DNA from: JANXMY01 sp965246745
GTDB taxonomy: Bacteria; Armatimonadota; Armatimonadia; Armatimonadales; Capsulimonadaceae
NCBI GenBank assembly: GCA_965246745.1
Contig: OZ251980.1
Span: forward strand, 930,001 to 994,000
DNA: 64,000 nt
Direction: 5' to 3'
Shown here piece after piece: positions 23,410 through 30,661 of the stretch. A program made the position numbers and the translations under genes. Each line of letters begins with the position of its first letter. Within the stretch, counting starts at the first letter, position 1. The notes below the pieces were generated by a model that saw only the letters and a list, made by a program, of their open reading frames with translations, searched no databases and was not told where the DNA came from.

Positions 23410-24203
23410 TACGCCGCCACCAGTTCTTTCACATTGGCTGCTTTGACTTCGGCATCTTTGCCTTCCAGCCAGCCGTAGCCCTGGGCTTCGAGTTCCAGCG
23501 CCAATTCTTTGCCGCCGGACTTGACGATCTTTCCGCCCGACAACACATGAACAAAATCCGGGACGATATAGTTCAGCAGCCGCTGATAATGCGTCACCAC
23601 AATCACCGCCCGGTCGGGACTCCGCAGCGCGTTGACCCCGTCGGCGACCACTTTGAGCGCGTCAATGTCCAGCCCCGAATCGGTCTCATCCAGGATCGCC
23701 AGTTTGGGGTCCAAAACGGCCATTTGGAAGATTTCGTTGCGCTTCTTTTCGCCGCCGGAAAAGCCTTCGTTCACAGGCCGGTTCAAGAGGCTCGGGTCAA
23801 TGTGCAGCACTTTCATCTTTTCGCGGACCAGCTTCAGGAACTGGGCGGCGTCCAGCTCGTCCTCGCCCCGGTAGCGCCGAATGGAGTTCAGCGCGGCTTT
23901 GAGAAAGTAGGTATTGTTGACACCGGGGATTTCGACGGGGTACTGGAACGCCAAAAACAAGCCTTCCTGCGCCCGCTCCTCGGGTTCCAGCTCGAGTAAA
24001 TCTTTGCCCTGAAACAAAACTTCCCCGCCGGTGACTTCGTAAGCGTCGCGGCCCGACAGCACTCCGGCCAGGGTGCTTTTGCCGGAGCCGTTCGGCCCCA
24101 TGATCGCATGCACTTCCCCGGCGTTCACCGTGAGGTTGATGCCTTTAAGTATTTCTTTTTCTTCGACCCGCGCGTGCAGGTCCGAAACTTCCAGCAATGC
24201 CAT
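23409..24203 (-). CDS. sufC: Fe-S assembly ATPase SufC
   Basis: ABC-type ATPase of the SUF scaffold. 264 residues. Walker A GPNGSGKSTLAGVL is near residue 38, signature GFSGGEKKRNEI near 155, Walker B LAILDETDSGLDIDALK near 175, and H-loop VVTHYQRLLNYI near 210. ATG 24203. The next gene upstream on the same strand, 19 bases away, is a small unknown protein rather than sufB, because the operon has been split by extra genes. Confidence 0.97.
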   Translation of the reverse strand: MALLEVSDLHARVEEKEILKGINLTVNAGEVHAIMGPNGSGKSTLAGVLSGRDAYEVTGGEVLFQGKDLLELEPEERAQEGLFLAFQYPVEIPGVNNTYFLKAALNSIRRYRGEDELDAAQFLKLVREKMKVLHIDPSLLNRPVNEGFSGGEKKRNEIFQMAVLDPKLAILDETDSGLDIDALKVVADGVNALRSPDRAVIVVTHYQRLLNYIVPDFVHVLSGGKIVKSGGKELALELEAQGYGWLEGKDAEVKAANVKELVAA

Positions 24204-24221
24204 AATCTGCTCTCTTCAATT

Positions 24222-24464
24222 CTAAGACACTTTGCCCTGGCCGACGAGAATCTTGATTTCGCGCGGGTGGCCGTTTTCGTTGGTGCCGACCCAGTGGTGA
24301 TCTTTGCCGTCATGCCGCCCGCCGTGGGCTTTGAGGTCCACGCCCTCGGCGTTGGACTTTTTGACCAGCTCCATCGCCTTGACCTGCGCTTCCTGCTCGG
24401 TGTGCAGGGTCATGTCATGGTGCTGCGGCCAGCCCTTGATCTGAATTACATATCTGCTTGCCAT
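24222..24464 (-). CDS. Small histidine-rich hypothetical protein
   Basis: 80 residues, unknown family. It contains eight to nine histidines, several clustered (WPQHHDM; AHGGRHDGKDHHW), so metal binding is conceivable but unproven. The sequence is compact (a beta strand VIQIKGW, a helix EAQVKAMELVKK, then a loop and strand REIKILVG), like a small DUF2188-type fold. It lies just upstream of sufC and downstream of the HEPN gene and is likely part of the same transcript. Confidence 0.6.
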   Translation of the reverse strand: MASRYVIQIKGWPQHHDMTLHTEQEAQVKAMELVKKSNAEGVDLKAHGGRHDGKDHHWVGTNENGHPREIKILVGQGKVS

Positions 24465-24503
24465 TGTGTTGTCTCCTGATTTTCTATTTCAGTCATCGTG
24501 CGG

Positions 24504-25010
24504 CTAGAGTTGCAGCGCAACCGCAATCTGATCCGCTTCCGCTCGCAACTGGCGTGCGACGCGCTCAAAACGAGTTACCTCTTCCTGACGGAAGGCCGTC
24601 GAGGGAGCGGTCCATTCTCCGTCCGAAAGCTGAAACGGGTACTCCGTGTTGCGCCGGTACGGCTCTCCTCTAGCCGGCAGCTTGGGTGCGAGATCGCACA
24701 AATCGTAAATGTCCGACAACCACCGGCTGAAGATACGAACGAGGCGATCGGCAACCTCTTTGTTTTCAGACTGAGGCAGTCGCACCAGCCGGTTGATTAT
24801 CCGTTCGGGATAATGCTCCGCCCTGACACGCCCCTCCAGCAGACCGTACTCACGCAGCGTCGCGTCTATAAAATTGATGGTTTTTTCCACCACCTGCTGA
24901 TGCTTCGCGATGGCCTGGCAGTAGGTCGCCTGGTTCCCGGCAACAAACACCGCATTCGCTGCTGAGAAGTCCGAGTCCGCTTGACGCTTCCAGGCTTGGG
25001 CTTCCGTCAT
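24504..25010 (-). CDS. HEPN-domain protein of a two-gene module, copy 1
   Basis: 168 residues. The N-terminal half reads like a HEPN helical bundle: WKRQADSDFSAANAVFVAG, then YCQAIAKHQQVVEKTINF, comparable to the A-x-x-DL...QQ-x-x-EK pattern of HEPN proteins. An R-x4-H (RVRAEH, about residues 60-65) is visible, although the HEPN RNase motif usually lies further on. The C-terminal part contains RRNTEYPFQLSDGEW, matched by PNVEYPWEARNAG in the protein at 37942-38466. Its ATG overlaps the stop of the upstream partner gene (ATGA). A toxin-like RNase role is inference from the family, not demonstrated. Confidence 0.7.
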   Translation of the reverse strand: MTEAQAWKRQADSDFSAANAVFVAGNQATYCQAIAKHQQVVEKTINFIDATLREYGLLEGRVRAEHYPERIINRLVRLPQSENKEVADRLVRIFSRWLSDIYDLCDLAPKLPARGEPYRRNTEYPFQLSDGEWTAPSTAFRQEEVTRFERVARQLRAEADQIAVALQL

Positions 25011-25414
25011 GCCGCAACCAGGTTCTGGCGAAACTGGTCTAAAACAAGTCTTCCTTCTCCTTCAACGTATAGCACCCGGTAAGCACCGTGCTGAACTGCA
25101 TCCAAAACCGGCATTATCGCCGGCCATTGCTGCCGGACGGCCGCTTCGGCCTCTACGGCATTCGTCAGCAGGATGCTCAGGCGCTTACCCGGCGGCACAG
25201 GGAAGCCCGGCGTCGAACCGTACTGCATTTCGAATAGGTCTTGGTCTAGACTAACTTCATTGTAGCCGAATGGCGTGATGACCTCTAACAGATAAACACT
25301 ATCCGGGTCCTGCGGGCGATCAAAATAGATCGCCAGCAGGAGTGTTTGATGCTCAAGCCTGCGGTGCTGCTCGACAAGCCGTTCAACGTCCGGCAGGCGG
25401 TCTGGAAAGGCCAT
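25007..25414 (-). CDS. Partner of HEPN protein, copy 1 (unknown family)
   Basis: 135 residues, not a recognisable nucleotidyltransferase. The middle reads DPDSVYLLEVITPFGYNEV, followed by STPGFPVPPGKRLSILLTN. The smaller partner of the second HEPN pair (37610-37945) shows the same order: DPDGLVVRLVEVSNQF, then AEFPFLSAVALLSVQDW. The two are probably distant homologues. It overlaps the HEPN gene by four bases and lies just downstream of sufB, splitting the SUF operon. It may be an antidote or a substrate-binding partner. Confidence 0.6.
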   Translation of the reverse strand: MAFPDRLPDVERLVEQHRRLEHQTLLLAIYFDRPQDPDSVYLLEVITPFGYNEVSLDQDLFEMQYGSTPGFPVPPGKRLSILLTNAVEAEAAVRQQWPAIMPVLDAVQHGAYRVLYVEGEGRLVLDQFRQNLVAA

Positions 25415-25428
25415 CTCACTCTCCTATT

Positions 25429-26874
25429 CTAACCAACGCTGCCTTCGAGGCTGACGCCTAAAAGCTTTTGGGCTTCGACGGCGAATTCCATCGGCAGCTC
25501 TCGAAACACTTCTTTGCAGAAGCCGTTGACGATCATCGAGACTGCGTCTTCGGTAGAGATGCCGCGCTGGTTGCAGTAGAAGATTTGATCCTCGCCGATT
25601 TTGGACGTAGACGCTTCGTGCTCGACCGTGGCTGTCGGGTTTTTGACTTCAATGTACGGAAACGTGTGCGCCCCGCAGCGGTCGCCAAGCAGCAGCGAGT
25701 CGCACTGCGAGTAATTGCGGGCGTTCTCCGCACCGGGGTTGATCTTGACGAGGCCCCGGTAAGTGTTCTGGCCCCGGCCGGCCGAGATGCCTTTGGAGAC
25801 AATCGTGGACCGCGTGTTTTTGCCCAAATGGATCATCTTGGTGCCGGTGTCCGCCTGCTGCTTGTTGTTGGTGAGCGCAACCGAATAGAACTCGCCGACC
25901 GAGTTGTCGCCCTGCAAGATGCACGACGGGTACTTCCAGGTGATGGCCGACCCCGTTTCCACCTGAGTCCACGAAATCTTGGCGTTGTCGCCCTTGCAGA
26001 TGCCGCGCTTGGTGACGAAATTGTAGATGCCGCCATTGCCGTCCTTGTCGCCGGGATACCAGTTCTGGACGGTCGAGTATTTAATGGTCGCGTCTTTCAT
26101 CGCGACCAGCTCGACGCACGCCGCGTGAAGCTGGTTCTCGTCGCGCATCGGCGCGGTGCAGCCTTCGAGGTAAGACACATACCCGCCTTCGTCGCAGATG
26201 ATCAGCGTCCGCTCAAACTGCCCGGTGTTGGCGGCGTTGATACGGAAGTAGGTCGAAAGCTCCATCGGGCAGCGGACGCCCTTCGGGATGTAGCAGAACG
26301 AGCCGTCGGTAAAGACCGCCGAGTTCAGGGTTGCGAAGAAGTTATCCGAGTACGGAATAACCGACCCGAGGTACTCGCGCACCAGCTCGGGGTGCTCGGC
26401 GACCGCTTCCGAGAACGAGCAAAAAATAATCCCCTGACGCGCCAGCTCGCCTTTAAACGTCGTGGCGACCGAAACGCTGTCAAAGACGGCGTCCACGGCG
26501 ACGTTGGAGAGCCGCTGCTGCTCGGCCAGCGAGATGCCCAGCTTGTCGAACATCGCCAGCATCTCCGGGTCTACTTCATCCAAGCTGTTCAGCACTTTTT
26601 TCGGCTTCGGGGCCGAGAAGTACGCGATGCTCTGGTAGTCCACCGGCTTGACGGCGACGTTGTGCCAGAGCGGGTCGCTCATGGTGAGCCAGTGCCGGTA
26701 CGCTTTCAAGCGAAACTCCAAAAGCCACTCCGGCTCGTTCTTCTTCGCCGAAATGGTCCGAATCACTTCTTCGCTCAGGCCGACCGGGATGGTCTCACTT
26801 TCAATCTCGCTGACGAAGCCGTATTTGTATTCTTTGCTCGCGAACTCTTCAATGGTGTCTGTTGCTGCGCTCAT
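25429..26874 (-). CDS. sufB: Fe-S cluster scaffold subunit SufB
   Basis: 481 residues, normal SufB length. The protein contains KYKYGF-type N-terminal residues, the conserved SDNFFATLNSAVFTDGSFCY, IPKGVRCPMELSTYFRI and the C-terminal beta-helix with CDSLLLGDRCGAHTFPYIE and KIGEDQIFYCNQRGIS, all hallmarks of SufB. It is the first gene of the operon, transcribed from the promoter at 26946-26975, about 70 bases upstream. Confidence 0.97.
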   Translation of the reverse strand: MSAATDTIEEFASKEYKYGFVSEIESETIPVGLSEEVIRTISAKKNEPEWLLEFRLKAYRHWLTMSDPLWHNVAVKPVDYQSIAYFSAPKPKKVLNSLDEVDPEMLAMFDKLGISLAEQQRLSNVAVDAVFDSVSVATTFKGELARQGIIFCSFSEAVAEHPELVREYLGSVIPYSDNFFATLNSAVFTDGSFCYIPKGVRCPMELSTYFRINAANTGQFERTLIICDEGGYVSYLEGCTAPMRDENQLHAACVELVAMKDATIKYSTVQNWYPGDKDGNGGIYNFVTKRGICKGDNAKISWTQVETGSAITWKYPSCILQGDNSVGEFYSVALTNNKQQADTGTKMIHLGKNTRSTIVSKGISAGRGQNTYRGLVKINPGAENARNYSQCDSLLLGDRCGAHTFPYIEVKNPTATVEHEASTSKIGEDQIFYCNQRGISTEDAVSMIVNGFCKEVFRELPMEFAVEAQKLLGVSLEGSVG

Positions 26875-26945
26875 GGGTGGGTGCCTATCTAACGATTAAA
26901 GCCTCAGGGGGTCAGGACGAATTGCCGACTGCTTTTGTCGGATAT

Positions 26946-26975
26946 AGTGTACCCTCCAAAACCGGCGGTTGTCAA
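26946..26975 (-). promoter_or_regulatory. Promoter of the SUF operon
   Basis: On the minus strand: TTGACA (26975-26970), an 18-base spacer and TACACT (26951-26946). It leaves a leader of about 65 bases before the sufB ATG. The -35 box overlaps the end of the upstream metalloprotease gene. No IscR- or SufR-like operator was recognised. Confidence 0.7.
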
Positions 26976-27607
26976 CGCTTGGGCGCGGGGAAATGCAGGG
27001 CGGGGTAGGCGGCGGCGAGGGTGGCGAGGTCGCGGGGCGTGACAACGCCGGGGGCGGCGAAGAAGTCGAGCTGCGGGCTGCGGACTTGAAACAGCGAGTG
27101 AGCGAGCACCGGAAACATCATGTCGCGTGGGTCGTCGCTGTGGCCGTCGAGGCCGAGGGCGTGGCCGAACTCATGGGCACAAATTTCCTGAAACTGCGCC
27201 GGGTCGTCGTCGCGCTCGACCAGCTCCAAGTCGGCGCGGGTCATCACCGCTCCTTCGTAGCTCAGGACGGTCTGGCCCAGGGCGCGGGCGTCTTTCGGCA
27301 GGGTGATTCGGCTGGCAATCGAGACAAAAATGTCGGCGTCTTCGCCTTTGGAAACGCACTGGTAGCAGACCGCCCCGCCGGCGGCGTTCACCCATTCGTC
27401 GAACCCTGCCCGCACCTGAGCGAGCCGCTCGGGGGAGCGGAGCAGGCCCGGCGCAAAATAGACCCGCAGCGGAAAATGGGTCCAGTGGTGCAGGCCGCCT
27501 TTGCTCAGGCAGCTCGCGTAGCCGGGGGCGGACGCCCGCGCCCAGGGCAAAGCAGCCGCGCAAAAAACCGTCAGCAGAAGCCAGCAGAAGACAAGCCGTG
27601 CGGTCAT
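26972..27607 (-). CDS. Secreted matrixin-type zinc metalloprotease
   Basis: 211 residues with an N-terminal signal peptide (LVFCWLLLTVFCAAALPWARA) and a metalloprotease core. The extended zinc motif HEFGHALGLDGHSD (HExxHxxGxxH) is near residue 143, followed by the Met-turn candidate DPRDMMFPV, placing it with metzincins of the matrixin (M10) group. The overall size is that of a minimal catalytic domain, with no propeptide evident. It probably degrades proteins outside the cytoplasm. Its stop codon overlaps the -35 box of the SUF promoter. Confidence 0.85.
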   Translation of the reverse strand: MTARLVFCWLLLTVFCAAALPWARASAPGYASCLSKGGLHHWTHFPLRVYFAPGLLRSPERLAQVRAGFDEWVNAAGGAVCYQCVSKGEDADIFVSIASRITLPKDARALGQTVLSYEGAVMTRADLELVERDDDPAQFQEICAHEFGHALGLDGHSDDPRDMMFPVLAHSLFQVRSPQLDFFAAPGVVTPRDLATLAAAYPALHFPAPKR

Positions 27608-27770
27608 TCCTCATTTTATCACGGTGCAAAGCGCCTGTCAAGGCGTTTTTACCGGCGGCAACAATACCGGATTTCGCCGCGCCGGGCGGCTTTCCCCTGC
27701 GGCCGCCTGCGCGTTTCCCCGAAGATGAAAGCATCACTGATTGAACTGTGCGAACGGGGGAGATGCCGAG

Positions 27771-28376
27771 ATGCTTGGGTCACTTTTGCTGACGGGATTG
27801 GTTTGGGCAAGCGCCGTCGCCGCGCCGCTGTCGCCGGTGGCGCTGCCGGGACCGGCCGCCGCGCAGGCTCGCACGGCTGCGCTCGCAGTCCGCCCGGCTC
27901 CTGCCGTCAGCGTGGCGACCTTGACCGCCGAAGACGGCGCGGAAGCGCAGGAGCGGGCGTTTGTGGTCTTGATCAACGCCGAGCGGGCCGAGCGCGGCTT
28001 GTCGGTTTTGTCGCTCGACCCGCTGCTGACCGAGACGGCCCGCGCCCACTCGGAGGAGATGTGCACGGCGGACTATTTCGACCACCATTCCCCCACCCCC
28101 GGCTTGTCGTCGCCGATGGACCGCTACCTGACTTCGTCGCGGCAGCTCGGCTTGCCGCAGCCGGAGTATCTGCTGGTCGGCGAGAACATTTACTATTGCA
28201 GCGTCTGCAACGACATTTACAATGTAGATTATGCCCACCGGGCGCTGATGGCAAGCCCCGGCCACCGGGCAAACATTTTGGAGTCCCGCTTCGCGAAAAT
28301 CGGCGTCGGCGTGCACCGCAATGCGCGGGGCGAGTTCTGGGTTACCGAAATGTTTGATCGGGACCGGACGCCGTAA
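27771..28376 (+). CDS. Secreted CAP (SCP-like) domain protein
   Basis: 201 residues from ATG 27771 with GGGGGA nine bases upstream; an upstream TTG is less likely. A signal peptide (LLTGLVWASAVAAP) is followed by an Ala/Pro linker and a CAP domain: INAERAERGLSVLSLDPLLTE, ARAHSEEMCTADYFDHHSP, GENIYY and MASPGHRANILESRFAKIGVGV. The conserved His and Glu of the CAP cleft are present. Bacterial CAP proteins are secreted and of unclear biochemical role. It diverges from the metalloprotease gene. Confidence 0.88.
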   Translation: MLGSLLLTGLVWASAVAAPLSPVALPGPAAAQARTAALAVRPAPAVSVATLTAEDGAEAQERAFVVLINAERAERGLSVLSLDPLLTETARAHSEEMCTADYFDHHSPTPGLSSPMDRYLTSSRQLGLPQPEYLLVGENIYYCSVCNDIYNVDYAHRALMASPGHRANILESRFAKIGVGVHRNARGEFWVTEMFDRDRTP

Positions 28377-28399
28377 CATCGAGCGGCCGAAGGAGAAGC

Positions 28400-28421
28400 G
28401 CGAGGGAATAAATTCCCTCGC
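28400..28421. terminator. Palindrome between convergent genes
   Basis: A 10-bp stem (gcgagggaat with attccctcgc) with an AA loop fills the gap between the CAP gene (+) and pgm (-). The left part is identical to the arm of the repeat at 19113. It probably acts as a shared terminator and is also a member of the repeat family. Confidence 0.7.
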
Positions 28422-28427
28422 CTGCGT

Positions 28428-30068
28428 TTACCCCCCAAGCGCCGCGCCGACAATCGCCTGCGCTTCCTCCTGAATGCGCTTCAGGTGATCCGCGCCGATA
28501 AAACTCTCCGCATAGATTTTATACACCGGCTCGGTGCCCGAAGGCCGGGCGGCGAACCAGCCGTTTTCGGTGGTCACTTTCAGGCCGCCGATGGGGGCGT
28601 CGTTGCCGGGAGCGCGGGTCAGCCGCGCCGTGATCGGGTCGCCGGCCAGCTCGGTCGCCGTCACCTGCCCCGGCGACAGCGCCGCCAGCGTTTTCTGCTG
28701 GGCGGCGGTCGCGGGCGCATCGGTGCGCTCGTAGACCGGGCTGCCGAACTTCGCCTCTAATTCTTTGTAATGCTCGCCGGGGTCGCGGCCTGTCTTGGCC
28801 GTAATCTCCGCCGCCAGCAGGCACAGCAAAAGGCCGTCCTTGTCGGTGGTCCACACGCCGCCGTCTTTTCTGAGAAACGACGCCCCCGCGCTTTCTTCTC
28901 CGCCGAAGCCGTATTCCCCCGACAGCAAGCCGTCCACAAACCATTTGAAGCCGACCGGCACTTCCGCCAGCGGGCGTCCGAGCGACGCCGCGACGCGGTC
29001 AATCATGGCGCTCGACACCAAAGTTTTGCCGACCGCAGCGCTTGCCGGCCAGTGGGGGCGGTTCTGGAACAAGTAGGAGATGGCGACGGCCAAATAGTGG
29101 TTCGGGTTCAGTAGCCCGGCGCTCGGCGCGACGATGCCGTGCCGGTCGGCGTCGGGGTCGGTGCCGAACGCGATGTCAAAGCGGTCTTTGAGACCGATCA
29201 GTGACGCCATCGCGGACGGCGACGAGCAGTCCATGCGGATTTTGCCGTCTTTGTCCACAGTCATGAAGCCGAACGCCGGGTCAACGTATGGATTGACGAC
29301 CTCAATAGACAGCCCGTAGACTTCGGCAATCGGTTCCCAGTACGCCAAACTTGCGCCGCCCATCGGGTCCGCGCCGATCCGCAGACCGGCATTTTTGACG
29401 GCTTCCAGATCAAGGGCGTCCCCGAGCGCGGCGACATACGGCGCAACAAAATCATAGGTGCGGGTCGTGTTCGCCGCCAAAGCGCGGGTATAAGTCAGGC
29501 GCTTCACGTCTTTGAGACCGCCCAGTAAAAGCGCATTGGCGCGGTCCTGAACCTGCCGCGTGAGGCCCGTGTCGGCCGGCCCGCCGCTCGGCGGGTTGTA
29601 CTTGAAGCCGCCGTCGGTCGGCGGGTTGTGCGACGGCGTGATGACCACGCCGTCGGCCCGGCCCGACAGCCGGCCGGCGTTATAAGTCAAAATCGCCAGC
29701 GACACGGCAGGTGTCGGCGTGTACCCGCCCGCCGGCTGATAGCGGACAGCGACGCCGTTTGCGGCAAACACTTCCAGCGCCGTTCGGTGCGCCGGCTCGG
29801 ATAGCGCATGCGTGTCCATGCCTAAAAACAGCGGCCCGGTCGTGCCTTCCGCCTGCCGGACTTCGGCGATGGCCTGGCAGATGGCGAGCACATGCGCCTC
29901 GTTGAACGTGTTTCGCAGCGACGTTCCCCGGTGCCCCGACGTGCCGAACAAAACCGCTTCGGCGGGATCATCCGACGGCGATTGGGTATAATAAGCGGCG
30001 ACAAGAGCGGGAACATTGACGAGCATCTCGCGCGGGGCCGGTTTTCCGGCAAGGTCAGAATAGGCCAT
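28428..30068 (-). CDS. pgm: Phosphoglucomutase (alpha-D-glucose phosphate-specific)
   Basis: Interconverts glucose 1-phosphate and glucose 6-phosphate. 546 residues, the length of the Pgm type. The phosphoserine loop VVITPSHNPPTDGGFKYNPP, the metal loop GTDPDADRHGIV, the sugar-binding GGEESAGASF and the C-terminal phosphate-binding ARPSGTEPVYKIYAES are all present. ATG 30068. No glycogen genes are adjacent; the nearest carbohydrate gene is the alpha-mannosidase at 33292. Confidence 0.96.
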   Translation of the reverse strand: MAYSDLAGKPAPREMLVNVPALVAAYYTQSPSDDPAEAVLFGTSGHRGTSLRNTFNEAHVLAICQAIAEVRQAEGTTGPLFLGMDTHALSEPAHRTALEVFAANGVAVRYQPAGGYTPTPAVSLAILTYNAGRLSGRADGVVITPSHNPPTDGGFKYNPPSGGPADTGLTRQVQDRANALLLGGLKDVKRLTYTRALAANTTRTYDFVAPYVAALGDALDLEAVKNAGLRIGADPMGGASLAYWEPIAEVYGLSIEVVNPYVDPAFGFMTVDKDGKIRMDCSSPSAMASLIGLKDRFDIAFGTDPDADRHGIVAPSAGLLNPNHYLAVAISYLFQNRPHWPASAAVGKTLVSSAMIDRVAASLGRPLAEVPVGFKWFVDGLLSGEYGFGGEESAGASFLRKDGGVWTTDKDGLLLCLLAAEITAKTGRDPGEHYKELEAKFGSPVYERTDAPATAAQQKTLAALSPGQVTATELAGDPITARLTRAPGNDAPIGGLKVTTENGWFAARPSGTEPVYKIYAESFIGADHLKRIQEEAQAIVGAALGG

Positions 30069-30228
30069 CGGTGCGGTTTCCTTTGGGGGCGCGTGTTTGC
30101 GCCCACCATTCGTCCCGCGCGGCCCCGATTCCTGTATTTTGCTCCTTGTTTTATCTCATGCTGCGAGAATTCGGCAAATTCGCGGCTAAATCCCGCCCCG
30201 CCCCGGAGTGAACCCGGCGGCGGGTTGG

Positions 30229-30234
30229 TATACT
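30229..30234 (+). promoter_or_regulatory. -10 box of the 30255-33232 operon
   Basis: TATACT ends 20 bases before ATG 30255, with GGAG at 30241-30244 as ribosome binding site. No clear -35 box is visible. Confidence 0.45.
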
Positions 30235-30254
30235 CTGCGTGGAGAACTTCGCTT

Positions 30255-30656
30255 ATGTTTCACACCGTCACCATCTACGACGAAACCCTGCCCGGCGAGC
30301 GCACCGCGTCGCTCCGGCTGGATCTGCTGTGCTCCACCATCACCCTGCGCGAGCTGATCCGACGCCGGGTGTACGAGGAAGTGCGGGAGCATCACGCCGC
30401 CCCGCCCGCCGCTGCCCTTCGCGGCCCGGTCCTGCCGACGGCGCTGGAAGCCGAACTAAACTGCACGGCGGAAAAAGCCGCCCAGCCGCGCGTGAGCTGG
30501 GAAGCGCAGTACGAAAAAGCGGTGGCGGCCTTTGAGCGGGGCGGCTTTTTTGTGCTGGCCGGCGACCGGCAGGTGGAACACTTGGACGACGAAATCACGC
30601 TGTCCGTAAGCACCGAAGTTTCGTTTATCAAGCTGGTGGCGCTGGCGGGAGGCTAA
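30255..30656 (+). CDS. Small protein paired with DUF4132 gene
   Basis: 133 residues, unknown family. Mixed alpha/beta: an N-terminal strand (FHTVTIYDE), LDLLCSTITLRELIRRRVYEEV, and a C-terminal EHLDDEITLSVSTEVSFIKLV with a strand of acidic residues. No signal or membrane segment. It starts at ATG 30255 after GGAG and ends five bases before the DUF4132 gene, so the two form an operon. Small proteins of this kind accompany DUF4132 genes in other bacteria, to my recollection, but no role is known. Confidence 0.6.
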   Translation: MFHTVTIYDETLPGERTASLRLDLLCSTITLRELIRRRVYEEVREHHAAPPAAALRGPVLPTALEAELNCTAEKAAQPRVSWEAQYEKAVAAFERGGFFVLAGDRQVEHLDDEITLSVSTEVSFIKLVALAGG

Positions 30657-30661
30657 CTCAT

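Noticed and set aside
25468..26892. 474-codon plus-strand open frame opposite sufB
   Set aside because: It is antisense to a well-conserved gene, with no motif or plausible promoter.
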